64,000 bases of DNA from Lipingzhangella halophila (GTDB lineage: Bacteria > Actinomycetota > Actinomycetes > Streptosporangiales > Streptosporangiaceae). A program made the translations under genes and the position numbers. The DNA is taken from positions 496,001 through 560,000 of the forward strand of contig NZ_JACHJT010000002.1 of NCBI RefSeq assembly GCF_014203805.1, written 5' to 3'. The stretch's first letter is position 1, and every line of letters starts with the position of its first letter. The notes under the pieces were generated by a model. It saw nothing but the letters and a program-made list of their open reading frames with translations. It was not told where the DNA came from and ran no database searches. Shown piece by piece: positions 41,767 to 50,658 of this stretch.

Positions 41767-42190
41767 GTCGGGCGCCGCCGGGGTTCTGAGGGTCCGGAGG
41801 GGTGGGAGCGAGGGACGAGCGACCACGCCGGAGGTGCCCGAAGGTTCCCGGCCTCCAGGCGCCCGACCAGGCAAGCGCCAGCGAGCCCAAAAAACACAGT
41901 CGGGCGCCGCCGGGGTTCTGGAAGGTCCGCAGGTGGGGCGCCCGCGAGTGGCGGAGCCGATTGGGCGCCACACCGGAGGTGCCCGAAGGTTCCCGGCCTC
42001 CAGGCGCCCGACCAGGCAAGCGCCAGCGAGCCCAAAAAACACAGTCGGGCGCCGCCGGGGTTCTGGAAGGTCCGCAGGTGGGGCGCCCGCGAGTGGCGGA
42101 GCCGATTGGGCGCCACACCGGAGGTGCCCGAAGGTTCCCGGCCTCCAGGCGCCCGACCAGGCGAGCGCCAGCGAGCCCAGAAAACACTGC
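41767..42190 (-). repeat. Three tandem copies of a 133-144 bp intercistronic repeat
   Basis: Units start at 41767, 41900 and 42044, each opening GTCGGGCGCCGCCGGGGTTC. The second and third are 144 bp and nearly identical, differing by a few bases; the first is 133 bp and diverged in its middle. On the minus (transcribed) strand each unit has a T6 tract in TTTTTTGGGCTCGC followed by GC-rich arms. Frames stay open through all copies on both strands, but there is no start signal. They sit between the binding-protein gene and the two permease genes and fill 41697-42218. Confidence 0.85.
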
Positions 42191-42218
42191 CTCGGACGGT
42201 CGTGGCACATGGGCACGG

Positions 42219-43607
42219 TCATTGAAGCGAGTTCTGGATCGCGGCGACGTCCTCGTTGGCCTGGCGCGCGGCCTCTGCCGCGCCGATCTGGCCGGTGGCC
42301 TGGGCGTTGACGGCTCGCGGGACGGGGAGCTCGCCGAGTGTGGCGCCGACGAGCTCGCCTTGTCCCTGGGGGATTCCCCAGCGGCCCATGCGCTCGGCTC
42401 CCTGGCGTAGCTGTTCGCCGGTCTGTTCGGAGAACACCTCCGAGAGCGGTTCTCGGTGGTCGATCCCGATTTCGCTGTTCTCCCACGCACGTTGGAACCG
42501 CTCGGGGTCGTCGGGGGTGCCGTTGCGGGTTGGGAACTTGCCTTCGGGGGCCATGCCGAACCAGTCCGGGTACCCGTCGTCGAACATGTGGGTCACGAAC
42601 TTGCGCGCTGACCCGCTGTGCGCGGTCGTGGTGACGGCCCATGAGGTGACCTCCCCGAACTGCGCGGGCTCGTCGCTGTCCGGCCCCCGCATCGCGTTCA
42701 CGACCCCGCTGTTCTCCGCCAGCCACCGCGGGTCGTCCGCGCACTCGGGGCAGCTTGGCAGTGCGTCCTGCCGCAGGCCCGCCAGTTCGTCGAGGAGGAA
42801 GGACGACCAGACGATCATGGCCGACCGCCCCGAGAAGTACGTGGCGCGTGTGCTGTCGACGGTCTGGGCGCCGCTGGCCGCGTAGTCGGTGGTGAGGTCG
42901 CCGTAGAAGGAGAACGCGCGCCGGCATTCGGGGCTGTCCAGGCTGACCTCCCCTGACTCGCCGACGAGCTCGCACCCGTTGGCCAGCGCGAGGTACTCGA
43001 AGCTCTGCTGGGTGAAGGCGTCTCCGGGATCGGTCGCCAGCGAGATCCCGTTCAGTTCGGATCCGTGCAGCGTCCGCGCCGCCTCCTCGATGTGGTCGTA
43101 GGTGGTGGGCGCGGGCAGTCCGGCTTCCTCGAACAGGTCCGTGCGGTACACCAGCAACTGGGTCCAGGCGTCGGAGGGCACCGCGAGCTGGTCGCCGCCG
43201 TCACTGGTGAGGTCCAGGGCGCGTTCGCTGAAGGTGGCCGGGTCCAGGTCGTCGACGACCCGGCCGGCGGTCTTGCTGTCCAGGAGGTCGTTGGAGGCCA
43301 TCTGCCGGACCGAGCCGAGGGGGACCGCCCCGATCACGTCGGGAAGCTGCCCGGCGGCGGCCGCGGACATGATCATCTGGCTGAGGTCGTTCTCCTCAAC
43401 CGCGACGAGCTCCACTCTGATCCCGGTCTCCGCGGTGAACTCGTCGGCGATCTCCTGGGTGACCGCCATCCGCTCGGTGAGGTTCTCCAGACTCCACACG
43501 GTGATGGTGGACCCGTCTCTCTCCGGGGCCGAGCAGGAAGCGAGGACGGGCACAGCAGCGGCCACGATCACGGCGAGCGCTTTCACCCGGTCTGCTGTCC
43601 GGCGCAT
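42219..43607 (-). CDS. Extracellular sugar-binding lipoprotein (CUT1)
   Basis: The 462-residue product has a lipoprotein signal with the lipobox VLASC (Cys25) and a type 1 binding fold beginning STITVWSLENLTERMAVTQEIADEF. The ATG at 43607 has GGGGAG upstream. YAASGAQTVDSTRATYFSGRSAMIVW fits the hinge region of such proteins. It captures the sugar outside the membrane and hands it to the MalF/MalG-like permeases. It is the first leftward gene from the divergent promoter region. Confidence 0.92.
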   Translation of the reverse strand: MRRTADRVKALAVIVAAAVPVLASCSAPERDGSTITVWSLENLTERMAVTQEIADEFTAETGIRVELVAVEENDLSQMIMSAAAAGQLPDVIGAVPLGSVRQMASNDLLDSKTAGRVVDDLDPATFSERALDLTSDGGDQLAVPSDAWTQLLVYRTDLFEEAGLPAPTTYDHIEEAARTLHGSELNGISLATDPGDAFTQQSFEYLALANGCELVGESGEVSLDSPECRRAFSFYGDLTTDYAASGAQTVDSTRATYFSGRSAMIVWSSFLLDELAGLRQDALPSCPECADDPRWLAENSGVVNAMRGPDSDEPAQFGEVTSWAVTTTAHSGSARKFVTHMFDDGYPDWFGMAPEGKFPTRNGTPDDPERFQRAWENSEIGIDHREPLSEVFSEQTGEQLRQGAERMGRWGIPQGQGELVGATLGELPVPRAVNAQATGQIGAAEAARQANEDVAAIQNSLQ

Positions 43608-43707
43608 CAGCTCCCCTTTGCGGCAGTCATCGGTAGACGGACCAGCGGCCGGGGGGTGTGGGGCGCGCCACACCCCCATCGACCGTGGAGGTATACAACC
43701 ACGACTT

Positions 43708-43760
43708 TTGTATTCTTACAAGACTTAAGTTCGGAAAAATGTACGCTAAACTGCCGAACT
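43708..43760. promoter_or_regulatory. Divergent operator region of the carbohydrate locus
   Basis: Between the binding-protein and dehydrogenase starts are two dyads: TTGTA-N4-TACAA (43708-43721) and AGTTCGG-N19-CCGAACT (43728-43734 with 43754-43760). The stretch is AT-rich compared with its surroundings. A ROK-type repressor (encoded at 38621) bound here could control both arms. Confidence 0.55.
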
Positions 43761-43814
43761 AACGCCTGACGGACACGCATTGTGTCGGGGACGCCGCCTA
43801 TCTCGGGGGAGCCC

Positions 43815-44861
43815 GTGGAACGAGTCGTCCAGTTCACCGGACCGCGCCAGGTCGAGGTCGCCGACTGCGAACGCGCCGCACTGCCAGCCGGGCACCTGCG
43901 CGTACGCACCCGGTACTCGGGGATCTCGGCCGGGACCGAACTCACCGCCTACCGCGGGACGAACCCCTACCTCACCCGGACGTGGGACCCGGAGTCGCGG
44001 TTGTTCCACGAGGGCGACCCCGGCATGCGCTACCCCGTCGCCGGCTGGGGCTACTCCGAGGCCGGCGAGGTCGTGGAGGTCGCCGCGGACGTGGCCGGCA
44101 CGCCGGGCGTGCCCGAGGTCGGCGACCAGGTGTGGGGCATCTGGGGCCACCGCAGCGAGGGCATCGTCCCGGCCGAGCGGCTGACCGGCCACCAGCTCCC
44201 CGACGGGCTCGACCCCCTATCGGGCTCCTTCGCCCGCGTCGGCGCGATCGCGCTCAACGCCACCCTCGCCGCCGGCATCCACCTGGGCGAGCAGGTCGCC
44301 GTCTTCGGCCAGGGCGTCATCGGGCTGCTCGCCACCCGGCTGGCCGGGCTCAGCGGCGCCACCGTGACCGGGGTCGACACGCTGGACGTACGACTCGACG
44401 CGGCGGCCCGCTTCGGCGCGGCCGCCACACTCAACCCCCGCACCCGCGACGTCGCCGAGCGCGTCCGCGAACTCACCGGCGGCGCCGGGGCCGACTCCGC
44501 GATCGAGATCAGTGGCGCCTACCCCGCCCTGCACGAGGCGCTCCGCTGCGTCGCGGTGGGCGGCCGGGTCGTCGCCGCCGGCTTCTACCAGGACGAGGGG
44601 GTGGGCCTGCGGCTCGGCGAGGAGTTCCACCACAACCGGGTGGAGCTGGTGTGCTCGCAGATCGGCGGCGTGCCGCCGGCGCTGGCCGGGCGTTGGACCG
44701 TCGAACGCCTCCAACGGACCTTCCTCGACCTCGTCGCCGCCGGCCGGGTCGACACCGGCTCCCTGGTGAGCCACCGCGTCCCGGTCACCGAGGCTGAGAG
44801 CGCCTACCGGCTGCTCGACGAGCGGCCCGCCGACGCCCTGCAGATCGTTCTGGAGTTCTGA
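43815..44861 (+). CDS. Zinc-type medium-chain dehydrogenase/reductase
   Basis: The product of about 348 residues has the GroES-like half (ISAGTELTAYRG, PVAGWGYSEAGEVVEV) and the nucleotide-binding half with VAVFGQGVIGLLATRLA and GVDTLDVRLDAAARFGA. The Cys/His zinc ligands of classic alcohol dehydrogenases are not obvious: ISAGTE replaces ICGTD, so it may be a zinc-independent or bi-domain threonine-like member of the type often found with TIM-barrel epimerases. I chose GTG 43815 behind GGGGGAG; GTG 43782 is also open. It leads the rightward operon. Confidence 0.85.
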   Translation: MERVVQFTGPRQVEVADCERAALPAGHLRVRTRYSGISAGTELTAYRGTNPYLTRTWDPESRLFHEGDPGMRYPVAGWGYSEAGEVVEVAADVAGTPGVPEVGDQVWGIWGHRSEGIVPAERLTGHQLPDGLDPLSGSFARVGAIALNATLAAGIHLGEQVAVFGQGVIGLLATRLAGLSGATVTGVDTLDVRLDAAARFGAAATLNPRTRDVAERVRELTGGAGADSAIEISGAYPALHEALRCVAVGGRVVAAGFYQDEGVGLRLGEEFHHNRVELVCSQIGGVPPALAGRWTVERLQRTFLDLVAAGRVDTGSLVSHRVPVTEAESAYRLLDERPADALQIVLEF

Positions 44862-44865
44862 ACCG

Positions 44866-45681
44866 ATGACCCATCCCCGCCCCCTCCGCGTCTCCTGCCA
44901 GGAGCAGTTGCTGCCCGGCGAGACACTGCAGCAGAAGTGGGAGTTCGCCACCAGCGCCGGCTACGACGGGATCGAGCTGCGCGGCCGCGCCGACCTCGCG
45001 TTCCGCGGGCGGCTGCCCGAGCTGCGCGCCGCCCGCCGCGACGGTGTCGAGATGCCCACTGTGTGCGTCGACATGCCGCACTTCTTCGGCGCCTTCGACG
45101 CCGACCTGCGCCGTGACGCCATCGAGCAGATGAAGTCCCAGCTCAGCGTCATCGCCGAGATCGGCGGCACCGCGGCGCAGACACCCGCCTCCTACGGGAT
45201 GTTCTCCCGGCGCCTGCCCCCGTTCGAGCCGCCCCGCAGCGAGGAAGAGGACCGCCAGGTCCTCCTTGCCGGGCTGGCCGAGCTGGGCGCGCACGCCGCC
45301 GCCGAGGGCGTCACCCTGCTCCTCGAACCGCTCAACCGCTACGAGGACCACATGGTCAACCGGCTCGACCAGGCGGCCGAGCTGATCCGCGCGGCCGGGT
45401 CCGACGCGGTGCGCATCGGCATCGACAGCTACCACATGAACATCGAGGAAGCCGACCCCGCGGCCTCGGTGCTCGCGGCCGGGCCCCTCATCGGGCACGT
45501 CCAGGTGAGCGACTCCAACCGGCTGCAGCCCGGCGCGGGGCACATCGACTGGGCCGCGTTCCTGTCCGCCCTGGACACCATCGGCTACGGCGGTCAGCTC
45601 GCCGTGGAGTGCCGCCTCAGCGGCGAGCCGCGGGCCGCGGTCGCCTCGATCCCCTCCTTCCTGCGGACGGCCGCCGCATGA
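44866..45681 (+). CDS. TIM-barrel sugar phosphate isomerase/epimerase
   Basis: The 271-residue product has the AP endonuclease 2/xylose isomerase-like barrel: YDGIELRGR, LLLEPLNRYEDHMVN with the metal-binding Glu, IGIDSYHMNIEE, IGHVQVSDSNRLQPG and LAVECRL. It lies 4 nt past the dehydrogenase and overlaps the next gene by 4 nt. With a dehydrogenase and a Gfo/Idh enzyme, it suggests keto-sugar or cyclitol isomerisation, though the exact substrate is not readable. Confidence 0.85.
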   Translation: MTHPRPLRVSCQEQLLPGETLQQKWEFATSAGYDGIELRGRADLAFRGRLPELRAARRDGVEMPTVCVDMPHFFGAFDADLRRDAIEQMKSQLSVIAEIGGTAAQTPASYGMFSRRLPPFEPPRSEEEDRQVLLAGLAELGAHAAAEGVTLLLEPLNRYEDHMVNRLDQAAELIRAAGSDAVRIGIDSYHMNIEEADPAASVLAAGPLIGHVQVSDSNRLQPGAGHIDWAAFLSALDTIGYGGQLAVECRLSGEPRAAVASIPSFLRTAAA

Positions 45682-47018
45682 CCGCCAGCAGCACACACCC
45701 CGCCCTCTCCCGCAGCGGCGCGCCCGCCGACCCCGCCGAGCTGCGCCGGGCCGCGACCGCCGTGCTCCTGCGCAACTGGACCGGGCGATCGACCGTGCCC
45801 TCCCGCGGCCTGTATCCGCACCAGTGGAGCTGGGACTCCGCGTTCATCACGCTGGGGCTGCGGCACGTCTCAGCGCGCCGGGCGCAGCAGGAGCTGGAGT
45901 CCCTGCTCGGCGCGCAGTGGGCGGACGGACGTCTGCCGCACATCGTGTTCGACCCGGCGACGCCGTCCGGCGCCTACTTTCCCGGCCCCGAGTTCTGGGA
46001 CGCGGGCGCCTCCGCCGCCGGGCCACCCGCCGGGGTGCGCACTTCGGGCATCATCCAGCCGCCGGTCCACGCGCTCGCGGCGTGGGAGACGCACCGCGCC
46101 AACCCGGCGGAGTCCGCGCGGCGCGGGTTCCTCTCGCGGGTGTACCCCCGGCTGGTCGCCTGGCACCGCTACCTCGGCGAACGGCGCGACCTCGGCGGGC
46201 GCGGGCTGGCCGCGATCGTGCATCCCTGGGAGTCGGGCATGGACAACAGCCCGGTCTGGGACGGCCCCCTGGACCGCGTCACCCCGTGGTCGCCCGGCAG
46301 TTTCCAGCGCCGCGACCTCGACCACGCGGCCAGCGGAGACCGGCCAACGGACCTCGACTACGGCCGCTACCTGCGCCTGGCCGCCGACTACCGCGACCAC
46401 GGCTACGACGACACGGCGCCGCACACCTTCGCGGCCGAGGATCCGGCGCTGAACGCGTTGCTGATCCTTTCGGAGCACGCCCTGGCCGGGATCGCCGGGG
46501 CGCTGGGCCTGCCCGCCGAGCGGCATGAGACGCGCGCGGCCGCGCTCACCCGGGCGCTCGTCGACACGCTCTACGACCCGGACATGGGGCACTTCCTGGC
46601 CCGGGACCTGGTCGACGGCGAGCGGATCCGCGAGTGCTCCGCAGCGGGGCTCGTCCCACTGGCCGTGCCGCGGCTTCCGGTCGCCGGGGAGCTGCTGCGC
46701 ACGGCCCGCGGCGAACGCTTCCGGCTCGGACACTCCCACCTGGTGCCCAGCTACGACCGCACGGGGCACGCCTTCGAGCCGGGCCGCTACTGGCGCGGGC
46801 CCGGGTGGTTCAATGTCTCGTGGGTGATCCACCGCGGGCTGCTGCGGCAGGGAGCCGCCGCCGACGCGGCCGCACTGCGCGAGCAGATCCGCACCTCGGC
46901 CGCGGAGACCGGCTTCGCCGAGTACGTGGACCCGCTCAACGGAGCGGGCCGGGGAGCGCGGGACTTCAGTTGGACGGCGGCCACCGTCCTCGACCTGCTG
47001 GCCCAGGAGAGCGCATGA
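45678..47018 (+). CDS. GH63/MGH1-like alpha-glycosidase
   Basis: The 446-residue protein has the (alpha/alpha)6 landmarks of the mannosylglycerate hydrolase-like family: HQWSWDSAFITLGLRH, IQPPVHALAAWE, HPWESGMDNSPVWD with the putative acid and RYWRGPGWFNVSWVIHRGL. Those motifs are also seen in GH63 glucosidases. No signal peptide is visible, so it works inside the cell on an imported glycoside. It overlaps both neighbours by 4 nt. A small alpha-linked solute such as glucosylglycerol or a glycosylglycerate is a plausible substrate, by inference. Confidence 0.85.
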   Translation: MTASSTHPALSRSGAPADPAELRRAATAVLLRNWTGRSTVPSRGLYPHQWSWDSAFITLGLRHVSARRAQQELESLLGAQWADGRLPHIVFDPATPSGAYFPGPEFWDAGASAAGPPAGVRTSGIIQPPVHALAAWETHRANPAESARRGFLSRVYPRLVAWHRYLGERRDLGGRGLAAIVHPWESGMDNSPVWDGPLDRVTPWSPGSFQRRDLDHAASGDRPTDLDYGRYLRLAADYRDHGYDDTAPHTFAAEDPALNALLILSEHALAGIAGALGLPAERHETRAAALTRALVDTLYDPDMGHFLARDLVDGERIRECSAAGLVPLAVPRLPVAGELLRTARGERFRLGHSHLVPSYDRTGHAFEPGRYWRGPGWFNVSWVIHRGLLRQGAAADAAALREQIRTSAAETGFAEYVDPLNGAGRGARDFSWTAATVLDLLAQESA

Positions 47019-48958
47019 CCGGCGGTACCACGCTGGTCCATCAGGGCGTGTTCGCCGTGCTGGACGATGTGGGCGACATCCGCGGCACCAGCGGACGGTC
47101 CCCCGACGGGCTGTTCGTCCGCGACGCGCGCCACCTCAGCATGTGGCGGTTGCGGGTGGACGACGCCGACCTCGAAGTGCTCTCGCCCGGTCTTCTGATT
47201 CCCGAAGGCGCGCGCGGCCGCCCTCCCGGCTACGCCGTGTTCCGCGAGCAGGCGGTCGGATCCGGGGTCCTGGCCGAGCGGCTGCGGCTGGTCAACCACA
47301 CGAGCGAACCCCGCACCGCGCGTGTGCGCTACCACGCCGCGGCGGACTTCGCCGACCAGTTCGAGCTGCGCGCCGACGACCGCGAATACGCCAAGCCCGG
47401 CGCGCACCGCTCCTGCGAGCCGACCCCGACCGGAGTCCGGTTCGACTACCACCGCGGCTCCTGGCACGCCGCGACCGTTCTGCACACCGACCCGGCCCCG
47501 CACGGGGTGACGGTCGTAGCCGATGGGGCGTCGCTCGACTGGACGCCGCGGGTCCCGGCGCACGGTTCCGCGGAGCTGACGCTCACCGTAGCCCTCCTAC
47601 CGCCCCACGGGCCGGTCGCGGACCAGCCGGCACACCCGGCGGCCGTCGTCGCGCCCCGTACCGTCTCCGCGGGGATCGCCGCGGACACCGGCGCCTTCCT
47701 GGAGGCCGCCCGGCGCCCTGGCGCGCTCACCGGCCGCCCCGAGCTCGCTCGCGCGTGCGAGCAGGGCCTCGCGGACCTCGCCGACCTGCGCGTGCCGGCC
47801 GCCGGCCCTGACGGCGAGCCGGCGCTGGTGCCAGGAGCCGGGGTGCCGTGGTTCCTCACGCTGTTCGGCCGGGACTCGCTGCTGGCCGCGTACTTCGCGC
47901 TGCCCTACCAACCCGCTCCGGCCGCGGACACCCTCAGGGCGCTCGCGGCCACCCAAGGAGAAGGCCACGACGCGGCGCGGCTCGAAGAACCCGGCAAGAT
48001 CGTGCACGAGGTCCGCCACGGCGAACTGAGCCACTTCGGCCAGGTGCCCTACGCCCGCTACTACGGCACGGTGGACGCCACCCCCCTCTTCCTCGTCCTG
48101 CTGCACGCCTACACCGAGCAGACCGGGGACACCGCGCTCGCGGAGCGGCTGGAAGCCCACGCCCGCGCCGCCGCTGGCTGGTTGTTCGCCAGCGGCGGGC
48201 TCGACGAGCACGGCTACCTGGTGTACTCCCCCGACCCTGCTGGCCTGGCCAACCAGTGCTGGAAAGACTCCGCGGACGCGATCTGCTTTGCCGACGGCAC
48301 CCCGGCGGCGGGCCCGATCGCGGTGTGCGAGGCCCAGGGCTACGCTTACGACGCGCTGCGCCGGACCGCGCACCTGGCCGAGCGGGTCTGGGGCGACCGG
48401 GCGTACGCCCGCGACCTGGACGAGGCGGCCGCCTCCCTGCGGCACCGCTTCCTGGCGGACTTCCCATCCCCGGACCAGGACGGGTTCCCGGCACTCGCGC
48501 TGGACGGCGACCGCCAGCGGGCCGACGTGCTCGCCTCCAACGCGGGCCACCTGCTCTGGTCCGGGATCCTCGACGCGCGCGAGGGGGCGGCGGTGGGGCG
48601 CCGGCTCCTGGAACCGGACTTCTTCTCGGGCTGGGGAGTGCGCACCCTCGCCGCCGGCCAGCATCCCTACCACCCGCTCAGCTACCACCGCGGCAGTGTC
48701 TGGCCCCACGACAACGCGCTCATCGCCTTGGGCCTGGCCCGATACGGCCTGCGGGAGGAGCATGACCGGCTCACCTCCGGCCTCGTGCGGGCCGCGGCCC
48801 GGCACGGCTACCGCCTGCCGGAGCTGCTGGCCGGATACGGGCGGGACGAGCACCCCGAACCGGCGGGCTACCCGCACTCCTGCTCGCCCCAGGCGTGGTC
48901 CACCACCGCGCCGCTGGCGCTGCTGACCGCCGCGAGCGACCCGCAATGGGCGGCATAG
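47015..48958 (+). CDS. Glycogen-debranching-like glycosidase
   Basis: The 647-residue protein has an N-terminal GDE_N_bis beta domain (about 5-215, with DGLFVRDARHLSMWRL) and an amylo-alpha-1,6-glucosidase-like (alpha/alpha)6 domain (about 235-640): VPWFLTLFGRDSLLAAYF, HFGQVPYARYYGTVDATPLFLV, LANQCWKDSADA and YHRGSVWPHDNALIALGLARYG. It lacks a signal peptide. These enzymes are rarely true debranching enzymes; many act on small glucosides. It is the last gene of the rightward operon and overlaps the GH63-like gene (ATGA). Confidence 0.9.
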   Translation: MTGGTTLVHQGVFAVLDDVGDIRGTSGRSPDGLFVRDARHLSMWRLRVDDADLEVLSPGLLIPEGARGRPPGYAVFREQAVGSGVLAERLRLVNHTSEPRTARVRYHAAADFADQFELRADDREYAKPGAHRSCEPTPTGVRFDYHRGSWHAATVLHTDPAPHGVTVVADGASLDWTPRVPAHGSAELTLTVALLPPHGPVADQPAHPAAVVAPRTVSAGIAADTGAFLEAARRPGALTGRPELARACEQGLADLADLRVPAAGPDGEPALVPGAGVPWFLTLFGRDSLLAAYFALPYQPAPAADTLRALAATQGEGHDAARLEEPGKIVHEVRHGELSHFGQVPYARYYGTVDATPLFLVLLHAYTEQTGDTALAERLEAHARAAAGWLFASGGLDEHGYLVYSPDPAGLANQCWKDSADAICFADGTPAAGPIAVCEAQGYAYDALRRTAHLAERVWGDRAYARDLDEAAASLRHRFLADFPSPDQDGFPALALDGDRQRADVLASNAGHLLWSGILDAREGAAVGRRLLEPDFFSGWGVRTLAAGQHPYHPLSYHRGSVWPHDNALIALGLARYGLREEHDRLTSGLVRAAARHGYRLPELLAGYGRDEHPEPAGYPHSCSPQAWSTTAPLALLTAASDPQWAA

Positions 48959-49055
48959 CCCGGACAGGCATCCAGCTCAGAGCGGCGCGGGACCCGGTTT
49001 CGGGGTGGAGGCGGTATTTGCGTTGGTTCTCGCGGCGGTCTAGCGTTCCCGGCGG

Positions 49056-49077
49056 CCTCTGCCGCCTCCGGCAGAGG
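49056..49077. other. Hairpin between the glycosidase operon and the hydrolase remnant
   Basis: CCTCTGCC (49056-49063) and GGCAGAGG (49070-49077) form an 8-bp stem about 100 nt past the glycosidase stop. Upstream, TTGCGT and TAGCGT 17 nt apart near 49019-49046 resemble a promoter for the hydrolase gene. Either a terminator or a 5' leader hairpin is possible. Confidence 0.35.
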
Positions 49078-49170
49078 AGGACTCCCGCACCCCGACTGGA
49101 TGAGCGGCGTTCGGTGCGCCGCCGGTATCGCGGCCCCCACGCGCTGTCGCAGACAGGGAAAGGACCAACG

Positions 49171-49967
49171 ATGACTGCTGTGCGCGGTACGACCGTGGAC
49201 GTCCCCACCCGGGACGGCACCGCCGACACCTACCTGGCCCATCCGGACGACGGCGCCGCCCACCCGGGTGTGCTGTTCTACATGGACGCCTTCGGACCGC
49301 GCCCGCACCTGCGGGGCATGGCGGACCGTCTCGCGGAGGCCGGGTACACCGTCCTGCTTCCGCACGTCTTCTACCGCGCCGGACGCGCACCGTTGTTCGA
49401 GCTGCCCGGGTTCATCGACACGGCGGAACGCCCGGAAGTCCTGGAGTAGTTCGTCCCGCATATGCAGGCGCTGACCCCCGAGCTGGCGATGCGCGACGCC
49501 GGGTCCTACCTGCGCTGGCTTTCCGACCACCCGCAGACCGCTGACGGACCGGTCGGCGTCACCGGGTACCGAGTAGCGTGCGAGAGTGCTCCGGTCTTAT
49601 AGGCCGGAGGTGAATCGCATCCTTCGATTTGCCTCGTGCGTCGAACTCCTGTACGCTTATTACTGCCAGTGGCAAGAACCACGCCCCTGGTGACCGTCGC
49701 CGCCGGACGGGCGGAGACATTAAACGCCTGTGGAGGCCAGGTAAGACCACCACCCCCGGGTGGGGCACCAGCCAGCGAAGCAGGAACCAGCGGACGCCGC
49801 GAGGCGCACCGCGCCTACAGCCGCGAGGCTGTGGGAATCCTCGAGGTTCACCCCGAGGAGGGCGTCAAACGCAGGCCGACACCTCCGCCTACAACGCCGA
49901 GGCGGCCAAACGCCACTGGACCGCACTGCTCGACCTGTTCAACCGCATCCTCGCCCAGTGCTCCTGA
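49171..49967 (+). pseudogene. Dienelactone hydrolase gene, broken by stop, deletion and insertion
   Basis: The 5' part (49171-49569) starts MTAVRGTTVDVPTRDGT after AGGACC and is a dienelactone hydrolase N-terminus (PGVLFYMDAFG, MADRLAEAGYTVLLPHVFYR) but has an in-frame TAG at 49447-49449. It resumes (PELAMRDAGSYLRWLSDH) and stops at GVTGY. The 3' part (49869-49967) reads TQADTSAYNAEAAKRHWTALLDLF, the family C-terminus. About 80 residues, including the active-site Cys and His, are missing and a 299-nt foreign sequence lies in the gap. The protein cannot be functional. Confidence 0.85.
49570..49868 (+). mobile_element. tnpB: Shrunken IS200/IS605-type element with tnpB tail
   Basis: The insert begins after GGGTAC. 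At its left is a hairpin (CTCCGG 49589-49594 with CCGGAG 49604-49609). The middle reads TPLVTVAAGRAETLNACGGQVRP in frame, which I recognise as the C-terminal tail of TnpB. The right end has a hairpin (TCCTCG 49838-49843 with CGAGGA 49854-49859) and finishes GAGGAGGGCGTCAA, like IS605-family right ends. No tnpA or full tnpB remains. In intact elements the right end encodes the 3' part of the omega RNA and the next bases act as guide. Confidence 0.6.
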
Positions 49968-50170
49968 CCCGAGTACCCCGGGACCGAGCCCGGTCGCCGG
50001 TGTACTCGGCCTGCTGGGCATGCCCGACTCCCCATCGGTGCCCGAGCTGCGCGGTCCCGCTCACCAGCGGCACGGGTAGTCCGGCCGGCCGGGACGGCTG
50101 GGCACGTCCGGCCGCGGCTCCGGCCCAGCGGCTCCTGGCGGGGAACCTTCGCGGATTCTAGGGTTGCGGC

Positions 50171-50479
50171 ATGGGTTCAACGCGAGTCTCGTCATTCGTC
50201 GCCGGAGTGCTGGTGGCCAACAGCGCCCCGCACCTGGCCACCGCCGTCACCGGCCGCCGCCACCTCACCCCGCTCGCCGGCCGGAACTCCGGTCCCGCTG
50301 TCAACGCCGTCTGGGGCGGAGTCAACCTGATAGGCGGGCTGGCGCTGCTCGCCCGGTCGCACCGCGGCGGCGGCCCGCACTGGGGCGGCGAACTGGTCGC
50401 TTTCGAGGCCGGCTGCCTCGCACTCGCCGCCTGGATGGCCGGCACGGAACGCGTCTTCCAGCCGAACTCCGCCCCCTGA
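50171..50479 (+). CDS. Small conserved membrane protein
   Basis: The 102-residue product begins GSTRVSSFVAGVLVANSAPHLATAVTGRRHLTPLAGR and has three hydrophobic stretches (about 6-25, 45-62, 75-92). It is a recognisable actinobacterial family of unknown role, with the NSxPHLxTAxTGRxHLTPL-type motif. The ATG has GGTTGCGGC upstream, a weak site. It stands alone between the hydrolase remnant and the ABC-F gene. Nothing was found in 49968-50170. Confidence 0.65.
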   Translation: MGSTRVSSFVAGVLVANSAPHLATAVTGRRHLTPLAGRNSGPAVNAVWGGVNLIGGLALLARSHRGGGPHWGGELVAFEAGCLALAAWMAGTERVFQPNSAP

Positions 50480-50658
50480 GGGCTCCCCACCGGCCGGTGC
50501 CGAGGTGCCGCGGAGATCCGAAACGCGCCGATGTCCCGGGCCGATGCGGGTGACCGGGGACGCGGGCCCGTTGGGGCCGGCGACGCCCGGCTACCCGCGC
50601 TCCGCACGGGAGAGTGCCGCGGCCACCGGTCGCCGGAACCCATCCGGCTCCGGGATCC

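Noticed and set aside
41721-42490. Repetitive proteins (FGLAGACLVGRLEAG-type) in frames across the repeat array
   Set aside because: All three frames stay open because of GC bias and the repeat length; no start codon with a ribosome site exists. I treat it as a non-coding repeat.
39832-42975. A 1047-residue minus frame covering the MalG-like permease, the repeats and part of the binding-protein gene
   Set aside because: Only the last 288 residues are a real protein, with a GTG behind AGGAGG at 40698. The rest is antisense-like or repeat-derived.
45870-46832. A 320-residue minus-strand frame opposite the GH63-like gene
   Set aside because: It is an antisense shadow; the plus-strand frame has the WESGxDNS and RYWRGP motifs.
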